Below, in pieces: positions 10,501 through 19,878 of a DNA stretch of 64,000 bases. The notes under the pieces are model-generated. The model saw only the letters and a list, made by a program, of their open reading frames with translations. It made no database searches and was not told the origin of the DNA. A program made the translations under genes and the position numbers. How positions within the stretch are numbered: the stretch's first letter is position 1; the number at the start of each line of letters is the position of its first letter. Origin of the DNA: Symsagittifera roscoffensis (taxonomy: Eukaryota; Xenacoelomorpha; Acoela; Convolutidae); contig NC_087064.1 of assembly GCF_963678635.1 (NCBI RefSeq), forward strand, positions 66,767,548 through 66,831,547, given 5' to 3'.

Positions 10501-13500
10501 TTACAAATCAGAATTGCCGGCCGCATGGGCTGACATATCTCATGCACTGAGGGGCTTTTACGGACTGGCCGACGTCCTGATTGTATTGGATGAGGTACTC
10601 TTGCTAGAGATATCGAACTTTGCTAGACAACTCAAGTTCAGCCCAGTCATCGGGGACGACCACCCGGCGATAAACCAGTTGACGGCCAGCCTGTGGTTCC
10701 GGAGTATGGATGTGAAAGTCGCAAATTCCACCAGCAGGACTAGAGGTCCCAGCAACGAGAGAAGAAATGTGGTCGAGACGGAGAAACAGTTAGAATCGAT
10801 GAAATATCGCTTGACTCAAGAGAATGGCTGGTGGCCATTCCTGACACCAAGGCTGGAGAACGTCACGAATAAGACGAGGGAGGAAGCACCACTCCTCGTG
10901 AAACAAATCTGGAGTTTTCTAGAGAAGCAACTGGAGCTAGCTGAAACGAGAGACATGACGGTGGCTAGACTTGTCTCGGCCGCCAATGAAGTGACGATTG
11001 GAGGATTTTGGAGAGAGCACGCCAACGGCGAATTGAAGACTAGGAGAGATTACGAGATTCTCAAGTTCTTGAGTCCTTGCTGGGAGAGAGAATTCTTGGC
11101 AGGAGTGTTCGGCACCACGGCGACTATCTTCGGAGCCTTCGTACAGGAGATACTGGGCATGTCCATCAGCCTGCTCTTGGCCCTGTATTTGGTTTACCCC
11201 AGATACTTGTTCAACATGGGCCCAGCATACATGTTTAGTCGAGGAGTGGAGACACTTCGAGTTGATGGGTATCTGGCACTAGTACTCTTGACCCATGGGG
11301 AATTGGTATCGTTTCATCGGTTAATGGAATATGGAGAACCTCTGTCTATGGGGAGAGTCCACACGAGCATTGAAACCAGCTCCTACAAGTGTGCCGCAGG
11401 GTTGAAGACACTGCTGGTGCAATACCTCATGATGCAGAATCGATACATGACGGGTGAAGATGAGAACCCAACCTCGAGAGAAGAATGGGAGAAGGCGAAC
11501 AGAGGGATGCCTCTGTTGACGGACCTGTGCCTGGCAATGAGGTCGGACCCAATGGGGATAATCCGAGGTCTAGAGGAGGTGGTGACCTGCATCTATGGTC
11601 CAGCAGTGACGTACGCGTTTCCAGACCCCCTGGTGATAACGTATCGTCACTCGGTGACGCACTTGAGTCTCATCAGCGTACTGGATGGTACAGCGCTGAA
11701 TTGGTGTCAGCAGGAGGTGCTCAGGGCGCGTATGAGCAACACGGTACTCTTCGGAAAAGTGAAAGATGCCGAGATGATGGTGTGCAACTTCAGGGGACAA
11801 ATGCAATGTAGAATGGGAGGCCAGCGAGAGGGCCCCATTGAAATGTATCCAAAGTTTTGGAACCTAAACCCATTGACGGCCAACGGACGAGAAGTCTTGA
11901 GAATCCCCGCCTGGAAGGAGTGCTTTGCGCTAGTCAAGAGGGAGCTGGAGGCCATAATGGAGAAAGAAATCCTACCAGCCACCATGCCTGAGTTCCCGAC
12001 AGTCAGGAGGATGACCTTGGGAATGAATAGTCCCTTGGTGGTTCCCTCCATAATGGCGAAGATGATGACGGAGGAAACGCAGAGGCATTTCACGGATGGC
12101 TGGGATCCCCTGTTCATCGGCTACACGGCGGCAGTCTACTTCCACACCAGCGAGAGGAAGGTAAATTCGTGGACGACGCAAGCGAAAAAGAGTAGAGGTT
12201 CGCAGCCCCCTGGATATGAGGTGCGGAAAGTCTTGAGGACTCTTGAGAAGGAAGGACTTGAGAATATGCTACCCATATGGGATGATGGCAGGATGATCGT
12301 GATGGAGGGACACGTCGCATTGGTGGACGAAATGAAATTTGCCACGAGAAAATACAAGGCACCCTATGGCTTGGAACAAGTAGAAGTGACACAGGAGGGA
12401 ACAGAACTAGATGCAGCAGGTCAACTGCATGTAGCCCTGACGGAATATAAAAAGCTGGATCCTACGACACCGTCACCACTGTCTGTAGACACGCCTGGAG
12501 ACAAGAGGAGTGGACCCGTTGAGGATCGATTCAAAAGAATTCTCGAGAGAAGAAGAAATGAATCAGAGGAAGAGAGTATGGATGAAACTCTCAGTGAAGC
12601 TGGAGAAGACATGGAGGTGGGGAATACACCTGAACCAGGGCCATCAGGGGAGGAACTCACCACTCAAGAGCTGTTGAAAGACTTGAGCGAAGAGAATTGG
12701 GCAGATACTGCCACACCACCTCTGAACCCGTCCCCGCGGAAGAACCTAGAGTTGCCATTGGCAGGTGAGATCTTCAATATGGGGATGTTACTCTTGAGCT
12801 CGGAGGAAAGGGAGAAGAACACGTTCGAAGGGAACAGGGACATATTCTTGGGATCTCTCGAGGATGACGCTTGGCAGGAATTCCTGGGGGAATTCAATCG
12901 AGAAGTGGGCAGCGAGACGACGCTGGACAAGTTCAAGAAGGAACTGTGGGACACAGTAGTGAGATTCGGGGAACCGCTCCTGATAGGAACGGGCCTGGAT
13001 GAGAAAGCAAGAAAAGAGCTGCTGAACAAGCTAGTGGAGCTGAGGAACGCACGATCGAAGACTAGAAAAGAGAAATGTGAGGACAGCTCTACTCTGAAAC
13101 AAAAAACTGTGGATAAAATGGTTGATGATATAAAAAGGGATAAGGTTGGGACTAGTAATATGATTAAAAGTACTAATATCCTTAAGGCTCGAGCAGGGGG
13201 GAGGCAAGAGTTGGAAGGAGTGGATGGAGAGGTCGAATCAATGATGATAGCCACAACACCCTCGAGCAGAGATGTGAAGACTCGCAAGAGGAAGAGAGAA
13301 GTGGAAGGATGGGGTAGTCCTTCAGTGGATGCTGTTTCGGAAGGAAACTTGAGAGAGACGGCGCCCATCGTTTTGGCCCGATGCAAGACGGCGGCATACA
13401 AGAACAGCTCGGAGCTCAGGAAACCACTTGAAGTAGAAAAGGAAATAGAAGTTTCCACCAGTTCGACGTCAGAAGAAGAATTCAAGCCTCAGAAGGTAAA

Positions 13501-16402
13501 CGTGAAGAGAGGTTCAACGAACGGACAGGTAGGGGAAGTGGAGATCGGCAAAGAATGGATCTCGAAGGCACATCAGGACATGGGCAAACAAGTGACGAGT
13601 GATCCATTGGAGAGGAACAAGACGAGGAACACTTCCCGGACGTGGTGGGTGGCCCTCGAAACATTGAAGGAAATGGAGGACTGCTTGAAGAAGTTGGACA
13701 GTGGAATAGCTCGCAGGCGACGCAATTGGGCCACCCAGCAAAAAGCCGAGGTTAATCAGATAGAGATGGCAAGTCATCTGAAGAGGTCCTGGCAGAGTTT
13801 GTTGAAGGATCATTTTGAAGAGGCGATGAGGACATCCTCATCAGCACCGCCACTAATGGCGAATCCCTTCGTTAGAACTGCGGGACAATTAATGTTCACC
13901 TGGAGTCTGGTGGGAATAGAGTTGGAGACATTGACCTCGTATGACAGGCTGAAGTTGGGAAGCAAGAAGCTAGAGGTGTATCAGGCACTGATGCAACACG
14001 TGGCCAGGGACAATTCAGGCTTGAGCCTGGCTAGAAGAAAAGATGCCACATGTTTCTTGAGATGGACAATGTCAATGATGTCTGATAGCACCATCCTGGC
14101 ATGCCACCAGAGAGCAAGTGGAAGTAAAACCATGGAGAGAAGAGTCTCAACGATCATCTTGAACGTATATCAGAGTACAGGAATAGAGAAAGAAGATGGT
14201 TCCAGACTATCCTTAGAGAACCATCGAAAGCTGGACGAGGTACGGAGGTTCTCTAATAAGAAGTTCGAGGAAGAACATGATGTTCACTGTAACCTGGCCT
14301 CGTCAGAACAGTACTCGAGACTCAGTGAGAAGGGGGAATACCAATATGTGTCTGGAGTGATGGGAATAGCCTACAATCCCTTCTTAGACTCGGAAGCTGG
14401 AGGAGCCCACAGAAACCATGAGGTAGCGGAGCTACTGAAGTTTTGGACAGAAAGAATAATGGAAATAGACGCGGTGGAAAAAGAGAGGCCGAGCCTGGGC
14501 CTGATTCTTGAGAAAACACCAGAGGTGATAAGCATACCGCGCTCAAACAAGAGAGTTGAAGTGAACATGGGCGGTGGAAATGGCTTGTTAACCACGAACT
14601 TGGGAGTGATATGGAAGCTACTAAGACCCTCCTGGTGTCCACATCCCCATGCAAGTCTAATCGAGGAAACCACAGAGCGAGTGAGGTTAGCACCAACGGA
14701 AGATGAAGATCTGGCGAAGTTGAGTGTGCTACATAAGCTAATCACGCCCCAGATGCAAGAGCCAAGCGAAAGGACGAGCGACCCCGGGTCAGCAAAGAAA
14801 TTGGAGCCGGGTAGCTGTCTGGATTCGACGTGTGGGAACGGAGAGCACATCTGCGATGGACGGTCATGCGTCAGAATACTGTCGTTTCAAAAAGAAGACC
14901 TGGTCACTTGGTTCGAAGACATCACAGAAAGGGAGAAAAGTGAAGTGCAAATAATAGCGGAATGTTACGCGAGAACCACGGTGAATATAGCGACAGCTCT
15001 CGGATTCTTCTCGAGAATGTGTGGTCTGCAGGCACTGGAGAGACTGGAGTCTGAACATCATTTAGTGACGGCGTTGAGCGTGGAATCATGGCCCGGGGTG
15101 TTGCAGGTGACTCAAAAACACATCCGGAGCTGGAAGGTTGGTCTTGAGGCGGAAATGGGATTTCCCATGAGCGAAGCTTATGGCTTGCCATTGAACGCGA
15201 AATCGCTGATAGGGTCAATGATGGCCAACTTGTGCGGAAGTCACTACCCGCTACACATGGCGATGGTGGAAGTGTCCAGCCAGAGAATACTGGTGGACAA
15301 GGCCTTCTCAGTGCCCAAGTACGTGAGGTTGGCTCGGATGTCGCATCACTCGCACAAGTTGTTGAGAAAAATCAAAGGGACAGTACCAAAAGAATTGAGA
15401 GATGACTTAAGCGAAATCTGGGGAGAAGATCTTCTGAAGTTGGAAAGAGAAAACACGAGCGATCACGAGAGACAAAACGTGATCGGGAAACCTGTGGGAA
15501 GTACTCCGAACCTGGAAGACAACGACACGATGCACGAGAAAATGATGGAGCTTGAGCCTCTCTTGGAAGCCTCAGGGGAGCGTAATCTCAGGAGCATTGA
15601 GATCTCTCATGGGGAATGCCCATGCCACTGTTTGGCACAAACGGTGTGGTATCCAGATCACAAGAACCTTTGCCTGGTGTGGGATGTGGAAGAGATTCGG
15701 TCGATCGGACTACCGGATCACCGGCAGAAGGTGACGCTCTTAGTAGTGAGTACGATGTTAGCTCTGAGATGGATAGAAGAGAATATAACGAAGTATCGGG
15801 AGGCGACGAAGCCAACGGCTGAGTCAATATACGCGATAGACTACAGCAGGAGACTCGAGTTGTTTGAGACTGCGTGCAAAGTATTCGCCATACCGACGGA
15901 AGTCAGGCACGTATGGAGTCGCTTGAGGTACTTTCCATGGTTTCGGGCGACACTGACGTCTTGGTTGTACATGACAACGAAAGATCACATGAGAAAACAT
16001 CAAAAAGAGTATCGACAGTTCCAGGCCGAGATTGGGCCGGAAGCTTTCAAGAGACCCCTGCTAACCCATCGTAATGCGATCACGACGGGATGGAAAAGAG
16101 TGGGGAAGATGTCTAGAGACAATACCAAAGCGAGGGAGTCGATACTAGAGGAAGACCTGGCGAAGAACGTGAGCTTGAGCCTGCACAACTCCTTTTGCTT
16201 GAACCGAGAAGCTAGGGTGAAGGCACTACCCAACCAAGCAAAGAGATTGCAGGAGCAGAGAGAATGGATGCGATCCTATGAACAGCTGAAGGCTTGGGAG
16301 GAGATTGTGATTAGTCCCGATGATGAAGAGGAACTGTTGAGACAGTTTGCCGCATCTAGCACTTCAGGATGCAGTACCTCCAAGGCGAAGAGTACGAGAT
16401 GA
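7523..16402 (+). CDS. Giant second ORF of element 1 (2959 aa) with SGNH-hydrolase domain
   Basis: The start is the first in-frame ATG (7523); an in-frame TAA lies at 7472 and only TTG precedes it. Parts, numbered from this ATG: an N-terminal globular segment; a charged coiled coil (about 155-230) rich in Glu, Arg and Lys heptads; an SGNH/GDSL hydrolase domain (about 400-590); a second, weaker SGNH-like domain (about 835-1060); a helical, partly hydrophobic stretch near 1170-1290; a low-complexity acidic and basic region (about 1640-2000); a Cys cluster at C2437, C2444, C2449; and a CPCHC cluster at 2699-2703. I see no signal peptide, convincing membrane anchor or furin site, so although it sits where an envelope gene would, it is unlikely to be one. 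A role in RNP assembly, like the esterase-bearing ORF1 of CR1 LINEs, is an inference. Most of its length matches nothing I recognise. Confidence 0.9.
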   Translation: MADRFWNSVPAALKKPTLDELYRRLRDLDYTQIDERMAVMLNAILQLEDQGECRESATEAVLMVGYTTEGISNREQTRWLSWNADGGVRGFDLARNPGLSNNTEHGAGEFPLPTRPTARSTGQSSSKVPSMSRAQQTTEAYPDLGVLKKELEKALKERNKANLDRDQAKLDREKLQLERDQAVDERDQTSKLLEMLRAEHQQELRVRENVANRDQLKSELERIEQRQRELDAQKGARSNERVVTSSRPESRMEVDEAPRARGRFNLDREAREHMSEGLEVWIPNDVTPSLRNLETQPVRPLMDVVLPGYTPTSTSSGSQVSGASSRLKELGEKLQQQSRERSTRPELPPTWREQPVRNVVIASYKKNTEGNYHRHNRLDWSAEQGARRDCFHDAAWVEYLAPPRVPEGAVHLIIGDSLVRVLTQIRSHWQTGVLSFAGAATPQMLATLDMLGMTKVYTVTLMVGTNDVSRGEARKVARLCDKMSCLLEELRIQMDPILLTVCTVPYNMMFDQHALEMNQKVRSLNKMIRDIHRKSVLPLRLLDIAERMEKKGFPEDTSKDGIHFDRPRGAEWLNDVFQEHINTLEADLLETAQFTLGPPPNPPFLASRALAGRLGARVDTRDSSRSNQTRLQSATPMESEEVESSTPPGSAMSSVVVADGMREKKSMETARLRYPEKVKELDLESLECRRELAETLGIERVSHEDLNRHHCIDWLKAHEAHFSRAKLMETTDLTGIPTKTIMGPINYRPLKLLGGPGLITEPPKHRTGIARIRLATPAQLKVVDKLLNPGGMELPDAAYEGPKLAEDPRYGKPCGGTQLAKTLAVYDRADPAAARVVIVAGSDFEGTSPKLFWPETLVYSLPGAELNQMLTLVVAIKSEMPCEPELLMFAGMNDHLHAMGLLEQLKGKEIPKSKKIWEAIQALFAAMNEVQENVASRFGSKAKVVFTTSPGYANMPPALQFVYAVLILIAEGSEWRILMAAPNRELEPLNLRLYKSELPAAWADISHALRGFYGLADVLIVLDEVLLLEISNFARQLKFSPVIGDDHPAINQLTASLWFRSMDVKVANSTSRTRGPSNERRNVVETEKQLESMKYRLTQENGWWPFLTPRLENVTNKTREEAPLLVKQIWSFLEKQLELAETRDMTVARLVSAANEVTIGGFWREHANGELKTRRDYEILKFLSPCWEREFLAGVFGTTATIFGAFVQEILGMSISLLLALYLVYPRYLFNMGPAYMFSRGVETLRVDGYLALVLLTHGELVSFHRLMEYGEPLSMGRVHTSIETSSYKCAAGLKTLLVQYLMMQNRYMTGEDENPTSREEWEKANRGMPLLTDLCLAMRSDPMGIIRGLEEVVTCIYGPAVTYAFPDPLVITYRHSVTHLSLISVLDGTALNWCQQEVLRARMSNTVLFGKVKDAEMMVCNFRGQMQCRMGGQREGPIEMYPKFWNLNPLTANGREVLRIPAWKECFALVKRELEAIMEKEILPATMPEFPTVRRMTLGMNSPLVVPSIMAKMMTEETQRHFTDGWDPLFIGYTAAVYFHTSERKVNSWTTQAKKSRGSQPPGYEVRKVLRTLEKEGLENMLPIWDDGRMIVMEGHVALVDEMKFATRKYKAPYGLEQVEVTQEGTELDAAGQLHVALTEYKKLDPTTPSPLSVDTPGDKRSGPVEDRFKRILERRRNESEEESMDETLSEAGEDMEVGNTPEPGPSGEELTTQELLKDLSEENWADTATPPLNPSPRKNLELPLAGEIFNMGMLLLSSEEREKNTFEGNRDIFLGSLEDDAWQEFLGEFNREVGSETTLDKFKKELWDTVVRFGEPLLIGTGLDEKARKELLNKLVELRNARSKTRKEKCEDSSTLKQKTVDKMVDDIKRDKVGTSNMIKSTNILKARAGGRQELEGVDGEVESMMIATTPSSRDVKTRKRKREVEGWGSPSVDAVSEGNLRETAPIVLARCKTAAYKNSSELRKPLEVEKEIEVSTSSTSEEEFKPQKVNVKRGSTNGQVGEVEIGKEWISKAHQDMGKQVTSDPLERNKTRNTSRTWWVALETLKEMEDCLKKLDSGIARRRRNWATQQKAEVNQIEMASHLKRSWQSLLKDHFEEAMRTSSSAPPLMANPFVRTAGQLMFTWSLVGIELETLTSYDRLKLGSKKLEVYQALMQHVARDNSGLSLARRKDATCFLRWTMSMMSDSTILACHQRASGSKTMERRVSTIILNVYQSTGIEKEDGSRLSLENHRKLDEVRRFSNKKFEEEHDVHCNLASSEQYSRLSEKGEYQYVSGVMGIAYNPFLDSEAGGAHRNHEVAELLKFWTERIMEIDAVEKERPSLGLILEKTPEVISIPRSNKRVEVNMGGGNGLLTTNLGVIWKLLRPSWCPHPHASLIEETTERVRLAPTEDEDLAKLSVLHKLITPQMQEPSERTSDPGSAKKLEPGSCLDSTCGNGEHICDGRSCVRILSFQKEDLVTWFEDITEREKSEVQIIAECYARTTVNIATALGFFSRMCGLQALERLESEHHLVTALSVESWPGVLQVTQKHIRSWKVGLEAEMGFPMSEAYGLPLNAKSLIGSMMANLCGSHYPLHMAMVEVSSQRILVDKAFSVPKYVRLARMSHHSHKLLRKIKGTVPKELRDDLSEIWGEDLLKLERENTSDHERQNVIGKPVGSTPNLEDNDTMHEKMMELEPLLEASGERNLRSIEISHGECPCHCLAQTVWYPDHKNLCLVWDVEEIRSIGLPDHRQKVTLLVVSTMLALRWIEENITKYREATKPTAESIYAIDYSRRLELFETACKVFAIPTEVRHVWSRLRYFPWFRATLTSWLYMTTKDHMRKHQKEYRQFQAEIGPEAFKRPLLTHRNAITTGWKRVGKMSRDNTKARESILEEDLAKNVSLSLHNSFCLNREARVKALPNQAKRLQEQREWMRSYEQLKAWEEIVISPDDEEELLRQFAASSTSGCSTSKAKSTR
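8720..9290 (+). other. SGNH/GDSL hydrolase domain within the second ORF
   Basis: All four SGNH blocks are present in order, numbered from the ATG at 7523. Block I is IIGDSL with nucleophile S417. Block II is an FAGA turn with oxyanion-hole G438. Block III is VGTND with N466. Block V is DGIHFD with D560 and H563 as the remaining triad members. Spacing is normal for an esterase or lipase of this fold. The family hydrolyses esters, including acetyl esters in platelet-activating-factor acetylhydrolases, sialate acetylesterases and the hemagglutinin-esterases of some viruses. An SGNH esterase is also known in ORF1 of CR1-type LINEs. The substrate here cannot be told from sequence. Confidence 0.8.
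10025..10702 (+). other. Second, degenerate SGNH-like domain in the same ORF
   Basis: About 425 residues after the first SGNH domain the pattern repeats in weaker form. A hydrophobic strand VVIVAGSDF (841-844) stands where IIGDSL would be, FAGMNDHL (891-894) matches block III GxND, and GDDHPAI (1044-1050) resembles a worn block V. The Ser is shifted by one position and the DxxH spacing is lost, so catalysis is doubtful. A tandem duplication with a non-catalytic partner is the simplest reading. Structure prediction of the two segments would decide. Confidence 0.45.
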
Positions 16403-17830
16403 ATGGGCAAATCGGATGGATCTTGAGTCTTGAGAGGGAAGGGGGGCTTGAGCGTGGATCCGAGTGAAACTTGGATTCACGAAAAAGAAATTTTAACAAA
16501 GCAAATATTGTTACTAATATACTATATTTATTATATAAATCGAAATGCTGCATGACAATTTCCTGATTGAATAGGACAAAAGAGATTTTAAAATGATTGG
16601 CTTGAAAAGCGAAAATTCAAGGGTGCAGGTGTATGCAGATTTTGGTTGCTGTTTAGCAATAGCGTGAAAATTTTAAATGGCTGTGAATTTTGGGGTGTAG
16701 ATAAGCTTAAATCTGCTGCAAACTTCTGTAAATGACCACTGGCACTGTATCTTGAGCAACACTCGGTTTTTCTGGGACTCACTGGCAGAAGACAGCGCGC
16801 GATGAGGACATCGATCTCGAGTCCGGGGAGTATGTGCCAGTCGGTCATATTTGGAAGTTTGACCTTGAGAGAAGCAAAAAACACTTGATTTTGGAGTGAA
16901 ATTTAATTTGTCAAAATTTCGAATGGAACCTGTCATGCACGATTTTCTCGCGAGAACTGAAAATCAGAAAAAGAGATCAGAACAATTTCAGAACAATTGA
17001 GTCGAAAACGCGGGAAAGTCGCAAGAAAAAGCAGTAGGAAATTGCTATTCGCAATTTCCATCACTATAATAATCGAGAGTAGAGCTGTCCCATCTGTGAC
17101 AGAGACGAGAGCATTCCCTCGAATTGGATTATAACGACTGGAGCATTATTCGGAACTGGACTAGAGTGAACCTTCGGTGGAAAGGTGGACAGCTTGAGTG
17201 TCCTAATGGTTCACAAGAAAACTATTGTCTAGAGTATAAACTCGTTCTCATTGTTAAAACTATAAAACATTAGACTCATTTAGTTGCGTTATTTAATTCT
17301 TGAGTTAGTTACCGACTGGATTATTTCCCACTTCTTGAGCGTGCTACTATGTGAGTACAAATTTAAATTCCTAGAGTGTGTTTTATAATTGTGATGTTGA
17401 GGTAAGGCGAGTTTTAGGTTGATCCATCTGAAATGGATAAAAGTTCCACTGTCTAATAAAAAGTAACTTAACGGATTGTTCCAACCCGGTTTTTAACGGC
17501 GTTCATGTATTTTGGGTATCTAGAGACCTAAGTATGGGGACGTTTCTAATTCTAGAGTGGGGGGATATTTTAGTAGTAGCCTTTAAGCTGTAACGGGTCG
17601 TAGTCTCATGTCACAAGCGAACCGAACTGGCTCCGACCGTTCTTGAGGTAGAAAAACACAAGAGATAGTGTCCCTGACCCTTGAGCCAGTGGTTATAGGG
17701 CCTATTTTTCTTAAGCCTCATGTGTGACTGCAGTAGACGAATGTTACAAAAGCAGCTAAATACTGTTGAATATAAACCAAAATTTGGATTGAATTAGTAG
17801 TTCTAGTGACTTGAAAAAAGTTCTGAATGC
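16403..17830 (+). other. 3' non-coding region of element 1 (possible polypurine tract and LTR)
   Basis: No frame of note. GAGAGGGAAGGGGGG at 16434-16449, 30 bp after the ORF stop, and GAGTGGGGGG at 17552-17562 are polypurine-tract candidates for starting plus-strand DNA. CTTGAG occurs about ten times here, including three copies within 16421-16455, so the signature is not confined to coding DNA. ACTATAAAACATT near 17260 is TATA-like. TGTAAC at 17589 and GTTACA ending at 17748 form inverted termini typical of Ty3/Gypsy LTRs, but 160 bp is short and the partner LTR is not in the window. Confidence 0.4.
17827..17830. repeat. Target-site duplication of element 2, left copy
   Basis: ATGC lies directly left of the LTR, matching ATGC at 44383-44386 directly right of the other LTR. 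Ty3/Gypsy integrases commonly leave 4-6 bp. Intact matching copies imply one insertion event for the whole 26.5 kb. Confidence 0.75.
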
Positions 17831-18209
17831 TGAGTTATGTTAGTGCGTCTAACTCATAGAGTATTTTCAGATAGGGTACACCGTCTGCTCTTCACGCTAT
17901 CTTCTTTTCGGCCGAGTAGATTCGTGCAACTTCTTAGTCTAATACCGATCTTAATCTTGTTCTTATATCTCTTAGTCTCAATAGATCTAGAGTATACTGG
18001 TTTTGTTACGAGTCGGTCTCTTGGAGAAAGTAACTAAGTTCTAAGTTAAATTCAAATGTCTCTGGTGCTGAAATTACAACTTTTTTCAGCTCTTACAAAC
18101 AAGTGAGTTGTTAGTTTGATGGAGTATGATTGGTTAGTATTCAATATTTTATAGGGATAAAATATCTAAATAATAATCAATAATAAATTATAGTTTGGAT
18201 CCGGTTCCA
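17831..18209 (-). repeat. 3' LTR of element 2
   Basis: This 379-bp segment is nearly identical, with scattered substitutions and small indels, to 44007-44382. On the + strand it starts TGAGTTA and ends GGTTCCA, so it has the expected TG...CA ends in either orientation. The internal side (18210 onward, read on the - strand) has a short purine run GGATGGG next to the LTR as a weak polypurine tract. Confidence 0.88.
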
Positions 18210-19878
18210 CCCATCCGGGGTTTGCAGAGTTTTTCTTCTTTGACGTTTATATGTAGTGGAGGATGGATGATGTTCGTTGGTATGTCGTGAGCATCATTTC
18301 TGTTGCGTTCTTGGAGAAGGAAGCTCCAGGAAGCTGGAATCGTCGATATGAAGTTGTTTCTGGAAACTCAACCTGATTTCCAAATGGTTTGTTATGATCG
18401 TTTGTTCTCGTTTTGTATCGAACTGTGTTTCGATCTTGTTTGGGAACGGCGTGAAGCTTGAGTTTGGAGGGGATGCCTTGTACCTCGGATCTGTACGTAT
18501 ACTTGAACATCGAGGTGGCCATTGGTCTGATTCAATGGAAGTCCTTTGCTGCGATGCCACGTCGTACTTCAAATCCTTTGAGTTGTGATTGTAGGCGGTA
18601 TATCGGTTGTGTTCGACCATTCTGTAGTTTGAGTGTGATGGGGTCGTCTAATTTCTTGATGCTCGACTTTTGGGCTGTGTGTAATCTATATACTGCATAA
18701 TATCATTTACAAATAAATTTTTTGTTAGTTTTAATTTTAGTTATGATCTTTTGTAGTTTTTATCGCAAAAAAGTTTTATTTAGTTCTGTTATTTTAAAGA
18801 TTTACTCACCATTGAGTAGCTCTCATCAAAAATAGGGAGTTGGTCACAAAGCGTGTTTATAGCACGGTGGGTTAGGCCGGCTATAGAGCATGCTCAGAAC
18901 ATCCCTTCTTGTGGGTTAGGCCAGGTGCAGGGTTTGATTTCATGCTAGTTTTATGTGGGGTCCTGTTTTGTAATAACCTTTTATGTTGTGTTTATTACTG
19001 GTTTTTCCTTTTGTTGTTTTGGTTGTCTTCTTTTCTCCAAAATCAAATGGCTTGGTTTGGGTTTGTCTTTTGACTTTTTGGTGTTTTATTTTTTCTTTTT
19101 TGGACTTATCAATAGTCTTCGAATCAATAATTTATCCAGTTCTTAAGTTGGTTTAATCCAGTTTGGGTACCGTGGGTTTTCTTTTCTTAGTCATGCTGTT
19201 AGGTTGTGGTTTATGGTGTTTAGTAAGCTGCGTTGGTTAATTTGGATTATTATATAATTCCTTACCAACCGGGTTAAAGGAAAGTTAGAAACTTGTTAAT
19301 ACTTGTTAGAGTTGTTATCAGGGAAAATTAAAACTTGAAATTCATCATTTTAAACAATTATCGCGAGCAGTGCGATTATGGATAAAATTGTGCGCGAGTG
19401 AATTTTATATAAAGAAACGTCTTTAAAAAAGGTTAGTAATGCTTTAATTTGTAAAAAAAAAACACTACCAAAAATTTCAAATTTATTACTTTGTGGGGGT
19501 TGAATTTGTTAATTTGTTTTCATTGTAATTAGATTTACTATTTGGGGGAAAACTAATATATTAATTTACTACTGTTGGGAAGAAATTTTAATGCTTTATT
19601 CATTGCCGTTTGTTAATAGAAGTTTATAAATAATGAAAAAGTTTCTTTGTTTACTTGGTTTTTCTGTTTGTAAATGATTGTGATCTGAAGACTAAAGAAA
19701 AAGAAAAAACATATAATGAAGAATGGTTAGTTTTTTTTTGAATTTGTTAGTTTAAATTATTCAATTCAAACTTACTAATCTTCCGCAAAAATCCATGGGG
19801 AAAAACCTCGTGGATGACTTCAGATGTGGTTAGTAATTTTGCTAATATGCGAATGATATTTTTAGTTTGAAGTAGTGG
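18210..19878 (-). other. 3' untranslated/internal region of element 2
   Basis: About 1.7 kb lies between the last frame and the 3' LTR. It has T-rich and A-rich runs, and GTGGGTTAGGCC occurs twice near 18866 and 18912. No coding frame, tRNA or other element could be supported. Confidence 0.4.

Larger units (their letters stand above)
1..17830 (+). mobile_element. Giant Ty3/Gypsy LTR retroelement (element 1), left end outside the window
   Basis: Two very long frames on the + strand, a gag-pol polyprotein and a 2959-codon second frame, are set in sequence visibly more GC-rich than everything to the right. At least 17 kb belongs to the element, far above the usual 5-8 kb of Ty3/Gypsy elements; giant relatives with extra frames are known (Ogre in plants, Burro in planarians). 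The 5' LTR and gag N-terminus lie before base 1, so LTRs and target duplications cannot be paired here. The right limit is uncertain: I place it at or just before the second element at 17831. Candidate polypurine tracts are 16434-16449 and 17552-17562. A short TGTAAC...GTTACA-bounded segment at 17589-17748 could be an LTR, but it is unproven. Confidence 0.85.

Noticed and set aside
16999-17400. Host gene between the two retroelements
   Set aside because: No frame or splice pattern; the sequence carries the CTTGAG signature of element 1 and is best taken as its 3' region.
18855-18950. tRNA-like or SINE-like sequence with GGGTTTGATTTC
   Set aside because: Only a weak B-box resemblance; no A-box, no cloverleaf, and the GTGGGTTAGGCC repeat explains the pattern.
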